This document shows positions 7,119 to 15,104 of a stretch of DNA of 27,276 bases, piece after piece; positions within the stretch are counted from its first letter, which is position 1; each line of letters begins with the position of its first letter. Under the pieces are notes generated by a model. That model had not been told where the DNA came from, did not search any database, and saw nothing but the letters and a program-made list of their open reading frames with translations. The translations under genes and the position numbers were made by a program. This stretch comes from JADJEI01 sp035328465. Lineage in GTDB: Bacteria > Bacteroidota > Ignavibacteria > Ignavibacteriales > Ignavibacteriaceae. The stretch covers positions 1-27,276 of the forward strand of contig DAOLIQ010000044.1 of the NCBI GenBank assembly GCA_035328465.1. The letters run 5' to 3'.

Positions 7119-9377
7119 TTATTTTAGAACAATCATCTTCCTCGTCTGAATAAAACTCCCCGCCTTCAATTGATAGAAATATACTCCGCTTGCAAGCGAC
7201 GAAGCATCGAAGTTGACCTGATAACTTCCTGCATTTCGATACTCATTAACCAGTGTCGCAACTTCATTTCCAAGCACATCATAAACTTTTAAAGTCTGCC
7301 AACTGCCTGCTGGTGCCTGCCAGCTTATCTTCGTGCTTGGGTTATATGGGTTGGGGTAATTTTGATTAAGAGAAAATTCTTTCGGTAATGAATTATCACT
7401 AGGATCATTTACTTCTGTGACAATATCAATTCCAAACCATTTCAGTGTCTGATAAGGTGTATTGGATGAATCATATCCGACCCAATGATAATATGAATAA
7501 TCATCACTTAAAGCTGTATTTAGTGCGATTGGATCATAAGCAAGAAATACTATTTTATTACCCGCAGTCAATTCTCTGTGTATGGCAGTCGGTTTCATCT
7601 GAATGTCCGGTATTCCTGCTATCCCTCTTGTTTCAACTTCCATGTCAACTACAACGTCATTTGTTGTTTCGAACCCATCTATCCAATTGCTTGTTCCCAA
7701 TTCAAAATTAGGATTATACATTAATGAATCAGCGGGCGGGTTTAATGAATTAAAGAATGTTCTGATTGGTTCACCAAATAGACTACTTTCAACAGGCAAA
7801 ACTAACGATGGAATATTTTGCCCGGATACACCATCATAACTTACATCGTTATAGCTGTGTGTTATTCCTAAAATATCATACTCAAAATCTCCGGGAGTAA
7901 AATCCTGATCAACATAGCCATATCTATCACCGAGCCATTCCTGACCGGCAAGAAAGTAATTTCTATTTCCATCAGCTTCAAGCCAGGGTTTGACCAATGA
8001 ATCAGTATAGCTTTCCGGTGCTCCGTTACAGATTTCAATTATGTTTGAATAATAATCAAACAACTCAGCGGGTGCTTCGCCGTATCCCCAAATATCGTGA
8101 GCAAAATTTAACTCCCCCCCCGGAAATAATTCTGGTCCGAAATAATAATCTTGAGGATAGCCGTAGGGAGAATAAAATCCATTAAACAAGACAAGTGTAT
8201 TTGCTCCTGATGGACCGAAGACTGTGTATTCTATAGTTGATGTTATAGTGGTGTGAGTAGTATTTGTATCAACGGCTTCAAAGTAATAAGCGACATTCGT
8301 CCCAGCAGGAAAACCCGGGAGTTCCCCGGTATAAAGGCTATCTATCTCATGATTTAAAAGGATAGGAGGATAGTATTGCCATGTGCTTCCATCATCAGTG
8401 GAGTAATACAAGTCAACCGAGACAATAATTCCTGCATTTAATTTTGCTGGTTGATCACTGGATTTAACTAATGCATACACTGGAAGTGGTTCTTCCGATA
8501 AAGTGGAGTTCAAAATAGAGTAACCTAAAAATTCAGGTGAAGATCCTTCAACGATATCCACTGCAACCGGAAAATCAAATGTGTATTCTGTTGTCCACCA
8601 ACCAATATCTGCTCCAGGGTCAAATCTTCCATTCACATAGAATTTCCAACCAGGGAATCCAACTATTCCAGCAAGAAATCCGATTCTGTCTTCATCCATA
8701 TTTGGTGAAGTGTTTTTTACTGCAACACCAAAAATCTCTCCTTGTGAAATGATCAGATCCCAAAGAGATGTTAAATCGACCCATTGATAATCATTAAGAG
8801 TTTCATCAGGGATGAAAGAATATCCAATTCCACCATCACTCCAAAGATCCTCGCCGAATGGTTCGGTATCCCCGCGTTGGATTGAAGTCCAACCGCCGGT
8901 TCGATCCGGATTATCAAGAAATGAAGTGATGTCATTGAAGCCATTTCCTAGTGCTTCGTAATAACCGCGACGCACAGTATCAGCACCAATTAATTGCGAC
9001 TCGCTCCAGTTAACTTTTACTAGTTTTACTTCAACAGGAGTATCATTAGCATTCTCAGTGCAATAAAACCCTAAACTTTTGACCACCAATTCGGCTGGCG
9101 CCTTATACCATTGAAGTATCCAATCGTGTCCGAATATTCCAAAATCCGTGTTAAATGTTCCATCATTATAGCTAAATGTATCAAGTAGCCCAAGAGTTTG
9201 AATATTGTTAATCGGTTTCAATATTTGTGTTGAAGTTATTTTCAGAAAAGATTTAACTCGTTGTGTTTCTTTAGATTGAAGTAAGCTCACTTTTTTTTGA
9301 TTTTCCAATAAAACATTTTCTTGCGAATAACTATATACTGCGCATAAAAAAATAAAAAGTGTAATTAAAGATTTCAT
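7119..9377 (-). CDS. Secreted multidomain surface protein with T9SS type A sorting domain (paralogue 3)
   Basis: 752 aa. The ATG at 9377 sits behind a textbook AGGAGGTT and opens a signal peptide (MKSLITLFIFLCAVYSYSQ). The architecture matches the neighbour at 4737: shared N-terminal domain (DTFSYNDGTFNTDFG, SFLDNPDRTGGW), Ig-like segment (YYSTDDGSTWQYY, YYFEAVDTN), a large unassigned domain (TLVLFNGFY, YPQDYYFGP, NYFLAGQEWL, NKIVFLAYDP) and a T9SS sorting domain (NYPNPYNPSTKISW). It is the first gene of the trio in transcriptional order and the most diverged, so it may represent the parental form. It lacks the MVMRPDGKFYRF segment of the other two. Expected location: cell surface. No enzymatic motif is recognised. 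Confidence 0.85.
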   Translation of the reverse strand: MKSLITLFIFLCAVYSYSQENVLLENQKKVSLLQSKETQRVKSFLKITSTQILKPINNIQTLGLLDTFSYNDGTFNTDFGIFGHDWILQWYKAPAELVVKSLGFYCTENANDTPVEVKLVKVNWSESQLIGADTVRRGYYEALGNGFNDITSFLDNPDRTGGWTSIQRGDTEPFGEDLWSDGGIGYSFIPDETLNDYQWVDLTSLWDLIISQGEIFGVAVKNTSPNMDEDRIGFLAGIVGFPGWKFYVNGRFDPGADIGWWTTEYTFDFPVAVDIVEGSSPEFLGYSILNSTLSEEPLPVYALVKSSDQPAKLNAGIIVSVDLYYSTDDGSTWQYYPPILLNHEIDSLYTGELPGFPAGTNVAYYFEAVDTNTTHTTITSTIEYTVFGPSGANTLVLFNGFYSPYGYPQDYYFGPELFPGGELNFAHDIWGYGEAPAELFDYYSNIIEICNGAPESYTDSLVKPWLEADGNRNYFLAGQEWLGDRYGYVDQDFTPGDFEYDILGITHSYNDVSYDGVSGQNIPSLVLPVESSLFGEPIRTFFNSLNPPADSLMYNPNFELGTSNWIDGFETTNDVVVDMEVETRGIAGIPDIQMKPTAIHRELTAGNKIVFLAYDPIALNTALSDDYSYYHWVGYDSSNTPYQTLKWFGIDIVTEVNDPSDNSLPKEFSLNQNYPNPYNPSTKISWQAPAGSWQTLKVYDVLGNEVATLVNEYRNAGSYQVNFDASSLASGVYFYQLKAGSFIQTRKMIVLK

Positions 9378-9559
9378 AGTAACCTCCTATCATAATTTAG
9401 AGAATAATAAAAGCCTGATTGATAAAGCGAAATAGATGGCGTGATAGAAGTTGGAACGTATAAATTTTGGAAAGCGCTTAAAATTTTTTTTAAGTGAAGC
9501 GGGCAATGAGAACTATTTTGAACCTCGAAGCAACCAATCAAATACAGATTACTCTGCAT
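9374..9559 (-). CDS. Possible small leader ORF upstream of paralogue 3
   Basis: A 61-codon frame whose ATG at 9559 is preceded by GAGGTTCCT and whose TGA overlaps the ATG of the surface-protein gene (ATGA), a layout typical of translational coupling. Its composition (Ser, Tyr, Leu rich, no recognisable domain) is not strongly protein-like, and the arrangement could be chance. The 271-bp gap between hpnE and paralogue 3 otherwise shows nothing. Confidence 0.22.
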   Translation of the reverse strand: MQSNLYLIGCFEVQNSSHCPLHLKKILSAFQNLYVPTSITPSISLYQSGFYYSLNYDRRLL

Positions 9560-9648
9560 AGGAACCTCAAACCAATTAAATAAACCGATTTAATTACGGC
9601 ATAATTGTAACAAATTTATTAGAAAAAAGAAACAACTATTTTTAGTAT

Positions 9649-10941
9649 TTATTTTCCAACGACTTGGTGTTCGATCTCTGTAAAAGCGATCCATCCGCTT
9701 TTAACTGCACTTTCTATTGTTGACGGCAATCCTGTATCAATCCAATCGCCGGCAAGAAATAAATTTTTAATATTCGTTTTAGTCGAAGGTCGTTTGTTGA
9801 TAATTGAATTTGATGGAATGAATGTCGCTCTTTTTTCTTTTAAGATTTTATAATGAATAATCTTTTCTTTCGGGATGAGTAAATATTTTTGAAGTTCAGT
9901 TGTCGCTAATTCTAATATTTCTTCTTTAGATTTTTCATTAAGATAATCTGCATCGCTAATTACAAGGGTAAGGTGGGTGCTTTTATTAAATACCCAATGC
10001 ACGGGTGAATCAATCAATCCATAAAACTCGTCGGCGAGATTATTTTCTTTCAGCCATAAATGGACAGTGAGTATGGTGGAATATTCAAAGCTGTATTTAG
10101 GAATTTTCAGCGCTGCTATGTTGAGTTTTTCTAATGCAAAAAGCGGTATCGACGAAATAACAAAGTCAAAATCAGAAATAGTCCTTTTATTCGTAAGCAA
10201 TCTGACTACTTTGTCGTTTTCGATATTTAATTCCTGAACTGATTCAGAGAGTGATATTGATCCGCCGTTTTGTTCGATAAATTTTTTCGCTGGTTCACAG
10301 AAAGTTTCACTCAATCCATATTTTGGAAGGATAATAGTTGAAGATAAATTTCCTTTGAAAAATATTTCTTTTAAAATGTCTGTAAATATTTTTGCTGAAG
10401 CTTTTCCCGGACCGCAATTTAACGAACCGAGAATAAGAATATTCCAGAATGCTTTACGTGTGTTTTCATTTTGATTTTCTTTATCGAGCAAATCTGAAAC
10501 TGATAAATGAAGCAGCTCACTCCCCTGCTGGAAAAATATTTTCAGAAAAAATTTAACTATGGAAATTCTTTCTGAATATTTCAGTGCTTTGAATTTAAGG
10601 ATACTACTCAGCAGATTGAATGGATAAAAGAATCTATCTGCAGAAAGCTGATGAATCTGAAAATTTTGATTTACGAAATTCACCTTAAGATTTTTTTGAA
10701 AGATTATATTTTGAAATGCGCCGATAAGATTCAGAAAATCAATTGTGTAACTATAACAGCCCATCAAAATATGCTGACCATTATCAATTACGGTTCGGGT
10801 TTTTGAATCTGAAAAGGAATAAGCTCTTCCGCCAAGTTTTGGCGAGGCTTCAATTAATTCGACTTGAAAATTATTTGCGGCGAGAAATGATGCGGCAGAA
10901 AGTCCGGCGAACCCTCCTCCTATCACTAAAACTTTTTTCAT
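9649..10941 (-). CDS. hpnE: Hydroxysqualene dehydroxylase (squalene-associated FAD-dependent desaturase)
   Basis: Third enzyme of the HpnCDE route; it reduces hydroxysqualene to squalene. From the ATG at 10941 the protein is 430 aa. It opens with an FAD-binding dinucleotide motif (VLVIGGGFAGLSAA, then the acidic end of strand 2 and GGRAYSF), and near the C-terminus has the family's second FAD motif (NLFLAGDWIDTGLPSTIES), as in phytoene desaturase/amine oxidase relatives. The ATG overlaps the hpnD stop codon by one base (TAATG), so I prefer it to the in-frame start 27 nt upstream. The three genes overlap in the order C-D-E and are surely co-transcribed and translationally coupled. The enzyme probably acts at the cytoplasmic face of the inner membrane. 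No obvious terminator is visible after it. Confidence 0.9.
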   Translation of the reverse strand: MKKVLVIGGGFAGLSAASFLAANNFQVELIEASPKLGGRAYSFSDSKTRTVIDNGQHILMGCYSYTIDFLNLIGAFQNIIFQKNLKVNFVNQNFQIHQLSADRFFYPFNLLSSILKFKALKYSERISIVKFFLKIFFQQGSELLHLSVSDLLDKENQNENTRKAFWNILILGSLNCGPGKASAKIFTDILKEIFFKGNLSSTIILPKYGLSETFCEPAKKFIEQNGGSISLSESVQELNIENDKVVRLLTNKRTISDFDFVISSIPLFALEKLNIAALKIPKYSFEYSTILTVHLWLKENNLADEFYGLIDSPVHWVFNKSTHLTLVISDADYLNEKSKEEILELATTELQKYLLIPKEKIIHYKILKEKRATFIPSNSIINKRPSTKTNIKNLFLAGDWIDTGLPSTIESAVKSGWIAFTEIEHQVVGK

Positions 10942-11780
10942 TAATAAACGAGGCTGTACTTTGCCCAAACACCGATTGCTATTCCCACCTTCTGGATTTT
11001 TGAAACTTTAATATTTTTATTGAACACATCATAGTCAGCGTCAATTATTTTATTAAGCATTTTATAGTAAATATGCTGCATAGCCCTTGCTGCAAACATC
11101 GCACGTTTATCATCAAGATTAAGATTATTTGTTGCTGCGTCGAAATAACTTTTAGCTCTGTGTACTTCATAAGCCATCAAGTCGCGAAAGTTTTCGTTGT
11201 AAACATATCTGATAAGTTCGTCTTCCGAGTAATTAAACTTGGCCATATCCTCTTTTGGCAAATAGATTCGTCCTTTTTCTAAATCCTTTTTTATATCGCG
11301 CAAAATATTTGTAAGCTGCAGAGCAATTCCAAGATTTACAGCAAAATCTTTGGTTGATTTATGTTTATAACCAAAAATTTCTATGCACATTAGCCCGACT
11401 GTTGAAGCAACCCGATAACAATAAAGCTGCAAGTCATCAAAAGTTAAGTAGCGGTTTTTTTGAAGATCCATTTCCATACCTTTTATCAAATCATAAAAAG
11501 GATCAAGCGGAATATCAAACTTGGAGATAATTTTTATTAGTTTATTTAAGAGAGGAAAATCTGACTGCCCTTTGAGCGATTTCTCAAACTCAATTCGCCA
11601 GCGGTGTAGTTTTTCATATTTGATTTCAACCGGTTCGTTGCCTTCATCAATAATGTCATCTGTCTGCCGGCAGAAAGCATAGACAGTATTCATTGCATCA
11701 CGCTTATCTTCCGGAAGAAGATTGAATGCATAATAAAATGAACTTTTGCTGTTCTTCGCTATTTCTTTTGCTTCATCCAT
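10941..11780 (-). CDS. hpnD: Presqualene diphosphate synthase
   Basis: Condenses two farnesyl diphosphates to presqualene diphosphate, the first committed step of the bacterial squalene pathway. 279 aa from the ATG at 11780; the TTG two codons upstream is also possible. Both Asp-rich magnesium-binding motifs of the trans-isoprenyl diphosphate (squalene/phytoene) synthase family are present: QTDDIIDEG near residues 39-47 and NILRDIKKDLEKGRIYLP near 155-175. The spacing and the YAFCRQTDDIIDE context favour HpnD over a phytoene synthase, and the flanking HpnC and HpnE support this. Its start overlaps the end of hpnC by eight bases. Confidence 0.9.
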   Translation of the reverse strand: MDEAKEIAKNSKSSFYYAFNLLPEDKRDAMNTVYAFCRQTDDIIDEGNEPVEIKYEKLHRWRIEFEKSLKGQSDFPLLNKLIKIISKFDIPLDPFYDLIKGMEMDLQKNRYLTFDDLQLYCYRVASTVGLMCIEIFGYKHKSTKDFAVNLGIALQLTNILRDIKKDLEKGRIYLPKEDMAKFNYSEDELIRYVYNENFRDLMAYEVHRAKSYFDAATNNLNLDDKRAMFAARAMQHIYYKMLNKIIDADYDVFNKNIKVSKIQKVGIAIGVWAKYSLVY

Positions 11781-12618
11781 TAACAAATGATTTTATGAGT
11801 AGAATAAAAAATTCCTTCTTAGAAAGTTTCGGTCGAATAAAAATATTGTAATTATTTTTTTTAATTTTATTTAAAATTTCTTTTCCGCCTGCAATAGTCC
11901 ATTTGATTTCATACTTCAATCGCCCGCTTAAGTATTCCGAAAGCGGGGTTCCTTCATTAAATAAATTAAATGCCCGTTCAATATTTAACTTTATAAGCGC
12001 TTGTAAATTAAGGTTAAAATCTTTTAACTCAAATACTTTTTCTGTGACATTAAATTTCGTCAGTTCATCCTGGGAATAATAAATCCGACCTTTACTATAA
12101 TCAATCATCGTATCCTGATAAAAATTAGTTAATTGTAAAGCAGTACAAATCTTATCTGAAAGAAGAAATGCTTTTTCATCTCTGATATTATGAAGTTCAA
12201 GTAAAAGTCTACCGACAGGATTTGCTGAAAGTGAACAATAATTTAATACTTCCTCAAAATTTTCATATCTGGACTTTACCACATCCTGCCTGAAAGCTTT
12301 TATTAGATTTAGGAAATGTTCTATCGATAATTTTCTTTCAGTTATTGTTGTGAAAAGCGCTTCATCAAATTCATCGACAAAATTTCCGTGCATAGATTTC
12401 AAAAATCTATGTTCAAATAAATTTAGTCGATTGAGTCTTTCATCAACAGCTACATTACCTTCGTCTGCTATATCATCAGCAGTCCTTGCAAACCAATAAA
12501 TAATTGCAACGTGTTTTCTTAAATTTTTCTTGATTAGAAAAGATGCAACTGGAAAATTTTCATAATGATTTTTTACGAAGCTTAATGCTTTCTGATATGC
12601 TGAATTATGCTCGTACAA
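11773..12618 (-). CDS. hpnC: Hydroxysqualene synthase
   Basis: Converts presqualene diphosphate to hydroxysqualene. 281 aa, same fold as HpnD but clearly a separate branch. Landmarks: HYENFPVAS (18-26), characteristic of HpnC; first Asp-rich motif ARTADDIADEG (44-54); second motif NFYQDTMIDYSKGRIY. The ATG at 12618 is the natural start; Shine-Dalgarno support is weak. It is the first gene of the operon and is divergent from prfC across 173 bp, where the promoters must lie. No squalene-hopene cyclase or sterol gene is in view, so the end product (hopanoid or squalene itself) is undetermined. Confidence 0.9.
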   Translation of the reverse strand: MYEHNSAYQKALSFVKNHYENFPVASFLIKKNLRKHVAIIYWFARTADDIADEGNVAVDERLNRLNLFEHRFLKSMHGNFVDEFDEALFTTITERKLSIEHFLNLIKAFRQDVVKSRYENFEEVLNYCSLSANPVGRLLLELHNIRDEKAFLLSDKICTALQLTNFYQDTMIDYSKGRIYYSQDELTKFNVTEKVFELKDFNLNLQALIKLNIERAFNLFNEGTPLSEYLSGRLKYEIKWTIAGGKEILNKIKKNNYNIFIRPKLSKKEFFILLIKSFVNG

Positions 12619-12791
12619 TGAACTCTCTTGGTCAGTTGAGTGTAATTAATTAAATTCGTGCTGGTAAAATTAAGAATTTGATACGGAAGATTTTCATTTA
12701 TGTTTTTAAGATGGAATGACTGAACTAAAATAGCACTCACTTAACCATTCCTTTTTTCTTCCTCCACTGACAATCATAGACAAAAAATAAA

Positions 12792-14396
12792 ATGAGTTTA
12801 ATTCAAGAAATAAATAGACGACGCACATTTGCAATAATATCACATCCGGACGCAGGTAAAACGACATTAACGGAAAAGTTTTTACTATACGGCGGTGCAG
12901 TTCAACTTGCCGGCTCGGTAAAAGCAAGAAAAAATCAGCGTGCAGCTACATCGGATTGGATGGAGCTTGAAAAGAAAAGAGGGATTTCAATCACTTCGGC
13001 TGTACTTCAGTTTGACTACAAAGGCTTCAAAATAAATTTACTCGATACACCGGGACACGAAGATTTTTCAGAGGATACGTACCGCGTTTTAACTGCTGTT
13101 GACGCCGCTGTGATGGTTATTGATGGAGCGAAAGGTGTAGAAGCGCAAACACGAAAATTATTTGAAGTTTGCAGCAGAAGAAATATCCCGATCTTTACTT
13201 TTGTAAATAAAATGGACAGACCTGTCCGCGATCCATTAGAGTTGATGGATGAAATTGAAAAAGTTTTAGGCATCGGTGCCTTTGCCATTAATTACCCGAT
13301 AGGGTTGGGGGACAGTTTTCGCGGAGTTTATGATCGACTTAAAAACCAGATTCATCTTTTTGAAAAAACTGCCGGCGGAAATTTTAAAGCACCTGTAACA
13401 ATCACTGACATTTCCGATCCATTTTTCAAATCTATTCTTGGCGAAGATGACTATAAAAAATTCACAGAAGAATTGGAAATGATTGGAACCGCCGGCGAAA
13501 GTTTTGATGTAAACAAAATATTTAAGGGTCAATTAACTCCTGTCTTTTTTGGAAGTGCAAGAAACAATTTCGGCGTGCAGCTTCTGCTTGATGGGTTTTT
13601 AGGCTACGCAGTTCCTCCCACCTCCCGCAATAGCTCAAGTGGGATTGTAAATCCTACAGATGAAAATTTTTCCGGTTTCATTTTTAAAATTCAGGCAAAT
13701 ATGGATCCTCGACATAGAGATAGAATTGCGTTCCTAAGAATTTGTTCAGGAAAATTCACCCGCGATATGCAGGCTTATCACGTCAATAGCGGAAAGAAAG
13801 TCAGATTATCTAATTCACAAAAACTATTTGCTCAAGATAGAGAAACAATTGATGAAGCATATCCCGGTGATATTATTGGTTTTGTCGGCAACACTAATTT
13901 TGGTATTGGAGATACAATTTCTGAGAATGAAAATATTTTATTTAAAGAAATTCCCCGATTTGCTCCCGAACATTTCGTGCTTTGCCACAATCCTAATCCA
14001 TCAAATTATAAAAAATTCCGTGATGGATTAGATCAGCTTTTGCAGGAAGGGGTAATTCAAAGTTTCTATCTAAAAAACTCCGTAACCAAAACGCCATTAC
14101 TTGGAGCAGTTGGTCCGCTTCAATTTGAAGTTGCACAATATCGCTTAGAAAATGAATATGGAGCGCCGTCAAGAATTGAAGCAACAAATTGGAAACTACT
14201 GCGTTGGATAGACCCTGCAATTGATGAAGATGAGATTTCCAGATTGTTAATTCCTGCCGGCGCAGCTTGGGCTTATGATCAATCGGAAAGAACCGTTCTT
14301 TTGTTAACATCAGAATGGTCAATGAATTATTTTATTGAAAAGAACCCCAAAATAAAATTACAAGACATACCATTTAAAGAGCTTGTAACACAATAG
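12792..14396 (+). CDS. prfC: Peptide chain release factor 3 (RF3), translational GTPase
   Basis: GTPase that helps remove RF1/RF2 from the ribosome after termination and aids quality control. 534 aa, the family's normal length. GTP-binding motifs: SHPDAGKTT (17-25), effector region with RGISIT, DTPGHEDFSED (85-95) and NKMDRP (139-144). The ATSDWMELEKKRGISIT stretch and the late HNPNPSNYKKF and LGAVGPLQFEV segments are typical of RF3 rather than EF-G or LepA. The ATG at 12792 lies at the standard position for the family; the upstream region is A-rich with only a weak Shine-Dalgarno. No terminator is obvious after the stop, and the next gene follows at 144 bp. Confidence 0.96.
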   Translation: MSLIQEINRRRTFAIISHPDAGKTTLTEKFLLYGGAVQLAGSVKARKNQRAATSDWMELEKKRGISITSAVLQFDYKGFKINLLDTPGHEDFSEDTYRVLTAVDAAVMVIDGAKGVEAQTRKLFEVCSRRNIPIFTFVNKMDRPVRDPLELMDEIEKVLGIGAFAINYPIGLGDSFRGVYDRLKNQIHLFEKTAGGNFKAPVTITDISDPFFKSILGEDDYKKFTEELEMIGTAGESFDVNKIFKGQLTPVFFGSARNNFGVQLLLDGFLGYAVPPTSRNSSSGIVNPTDENFSGFIFKIQANMDPRHRDRIAFLRICSGKFTRDMQAYHVNSGKKVRLSNSQKLFAQDRETIDEAYPGDIIGFVGNTNFGIGDTISENENILFKEIPRFAPEHFVLCHNPNPSNYKKFRDGLDQLLQEGVIQSFYLKNSVTKTPLLGAVGPLQFEVAQYRLENEYGAPSRIEATNWKLLRWIDPAIDEDEISRLLIPAGAAWAYDQSERTVLLLTSEWSMNYFIEKNPKIKLQDIPFKELVTQ

Positions 14397-14540
14397 GACT
14401 TTGTTTTCATTTCGATCCAACTATCACTAACATTTTCCTCGAATTTGTCGATTATCAGTATGGAATGAGAATTGAATAGCTGCTATTGATATAATAAAGC
14501 TTATTCATACTATTTCATAAATCAAAAAAAAAGATTAAAA

Positions 14541-14909
14541 ATGATTACACTAGAAGTTTCCGATTTAGATTTTAAAACTGTTTTTTATGGCGACGTACTC
14601 GTTGAGCGTGTGCAAATGCTGCGAGCTACGAAGCGTGAAGCAGAATTTTTTAACAAAAAACTGAATTCTCACATTGAAAAAAATTTAAATAAAATTGTAA
14701 TTGATCTTAGCCAGTGTGAATTTTTAGATTCCAGTTTTCTTGGTGCACTTGTATTCAATCTTAAATATATCGAGCGCACTGGCGGTGAAATCAAATTAGT
14801 CGAACCAGCTAACACATATCAAGAACTGCTCGAAAAAACCGGCACATTTAAAATTTTTAACACATACAAATCAATAAAGGATGCAGTAGAAAGTTTTCGG
14901 TATAATTAA
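14541..14909 (+). CDS. STAS-domain protein, anti-anti-sigma-factor-like
   Basis: 122 aa, cytosolic, a single STAS domain as in SpoIIAA/RsbV-type regulators that are switched by serine phosphorylation in partner-switching circuits. The core reads IVIDLSQCEFLDSSFLGALV; D63-S64-S65 aligns with the phosphorylatable DSS of SpoIIAA, so S65 is the expected phosphosite. A later EIKLVEP strand and LEKTGTFKIF helix fit the fold. It carries a longer N-terminal half than minimal SpoIIAA proteins. No anti-sigma kinase, phosphatase or sigma factor is adjacent, so partners are unknown. Upstream is only A-rich sequence with no clear Shine-Dalgarno. Confidence 0.8.
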   Translation: MITLEVSDLDFKTVFYGDVLVERVQMLRATKREAEFFNKKLNSHIEKNLNKIVIDLSQCEFLDSSFLGALVFNLKYIERTGGEIKLVEPANTYQELLEKTGTFKIFNTYKSIKDAVESFRYN

Positions 14910-15008
14910 ACACGTGCTTCCAAGATTCCTCTTTTTCTGCTTCAATTTTTAAAAGACAAACTATTCTGTCACCAACAACCTTCTAAAACTTTCGCTATTT
15001 TTCTATAC

Positions 15009-15039
15009 AAAAAAACAGCCTCCCAGGATCAGGAGGCTG
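15009..15039 (-). terminator. Intrinsic terminator of the response regulator-cytochrome operon
   Basis: CAGCCTCC (15016-15023) pairs with GGAGGCTG (15032-15039) around an 8-nt loop. The A-run at 15009-15015 becomes a T-tract on the minus strand, so this ends transcripts leaving the cytochrome gene, whose stop lies 66 nt away. Confidence 0.85.
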
Positions 15040-15104
15040 CGGCATCTTAAAAAGTAAGGATTTGAAAACTACTTCAAGCCTGCTTTTTATCTTTATTATT
15101 TATT

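Noticed and set aside
10743..11282. Plus-strand frames across hpnE and hpnD
   Set aside because: They lie opposite conserved squalene-pathway genes whose motifs are intact, and their translations look like random low-complexity sequence.
10941..12618. hpnC/hpnD as carotenoid phytoene synthase duplicates
   Set aside because: The pair of different squalene/phytoene-synthase-type genes followed by an HpnE-type FAD enzyme, together with HYENFPVAS in the first, fits HpnCDE better than carotenoid genes.
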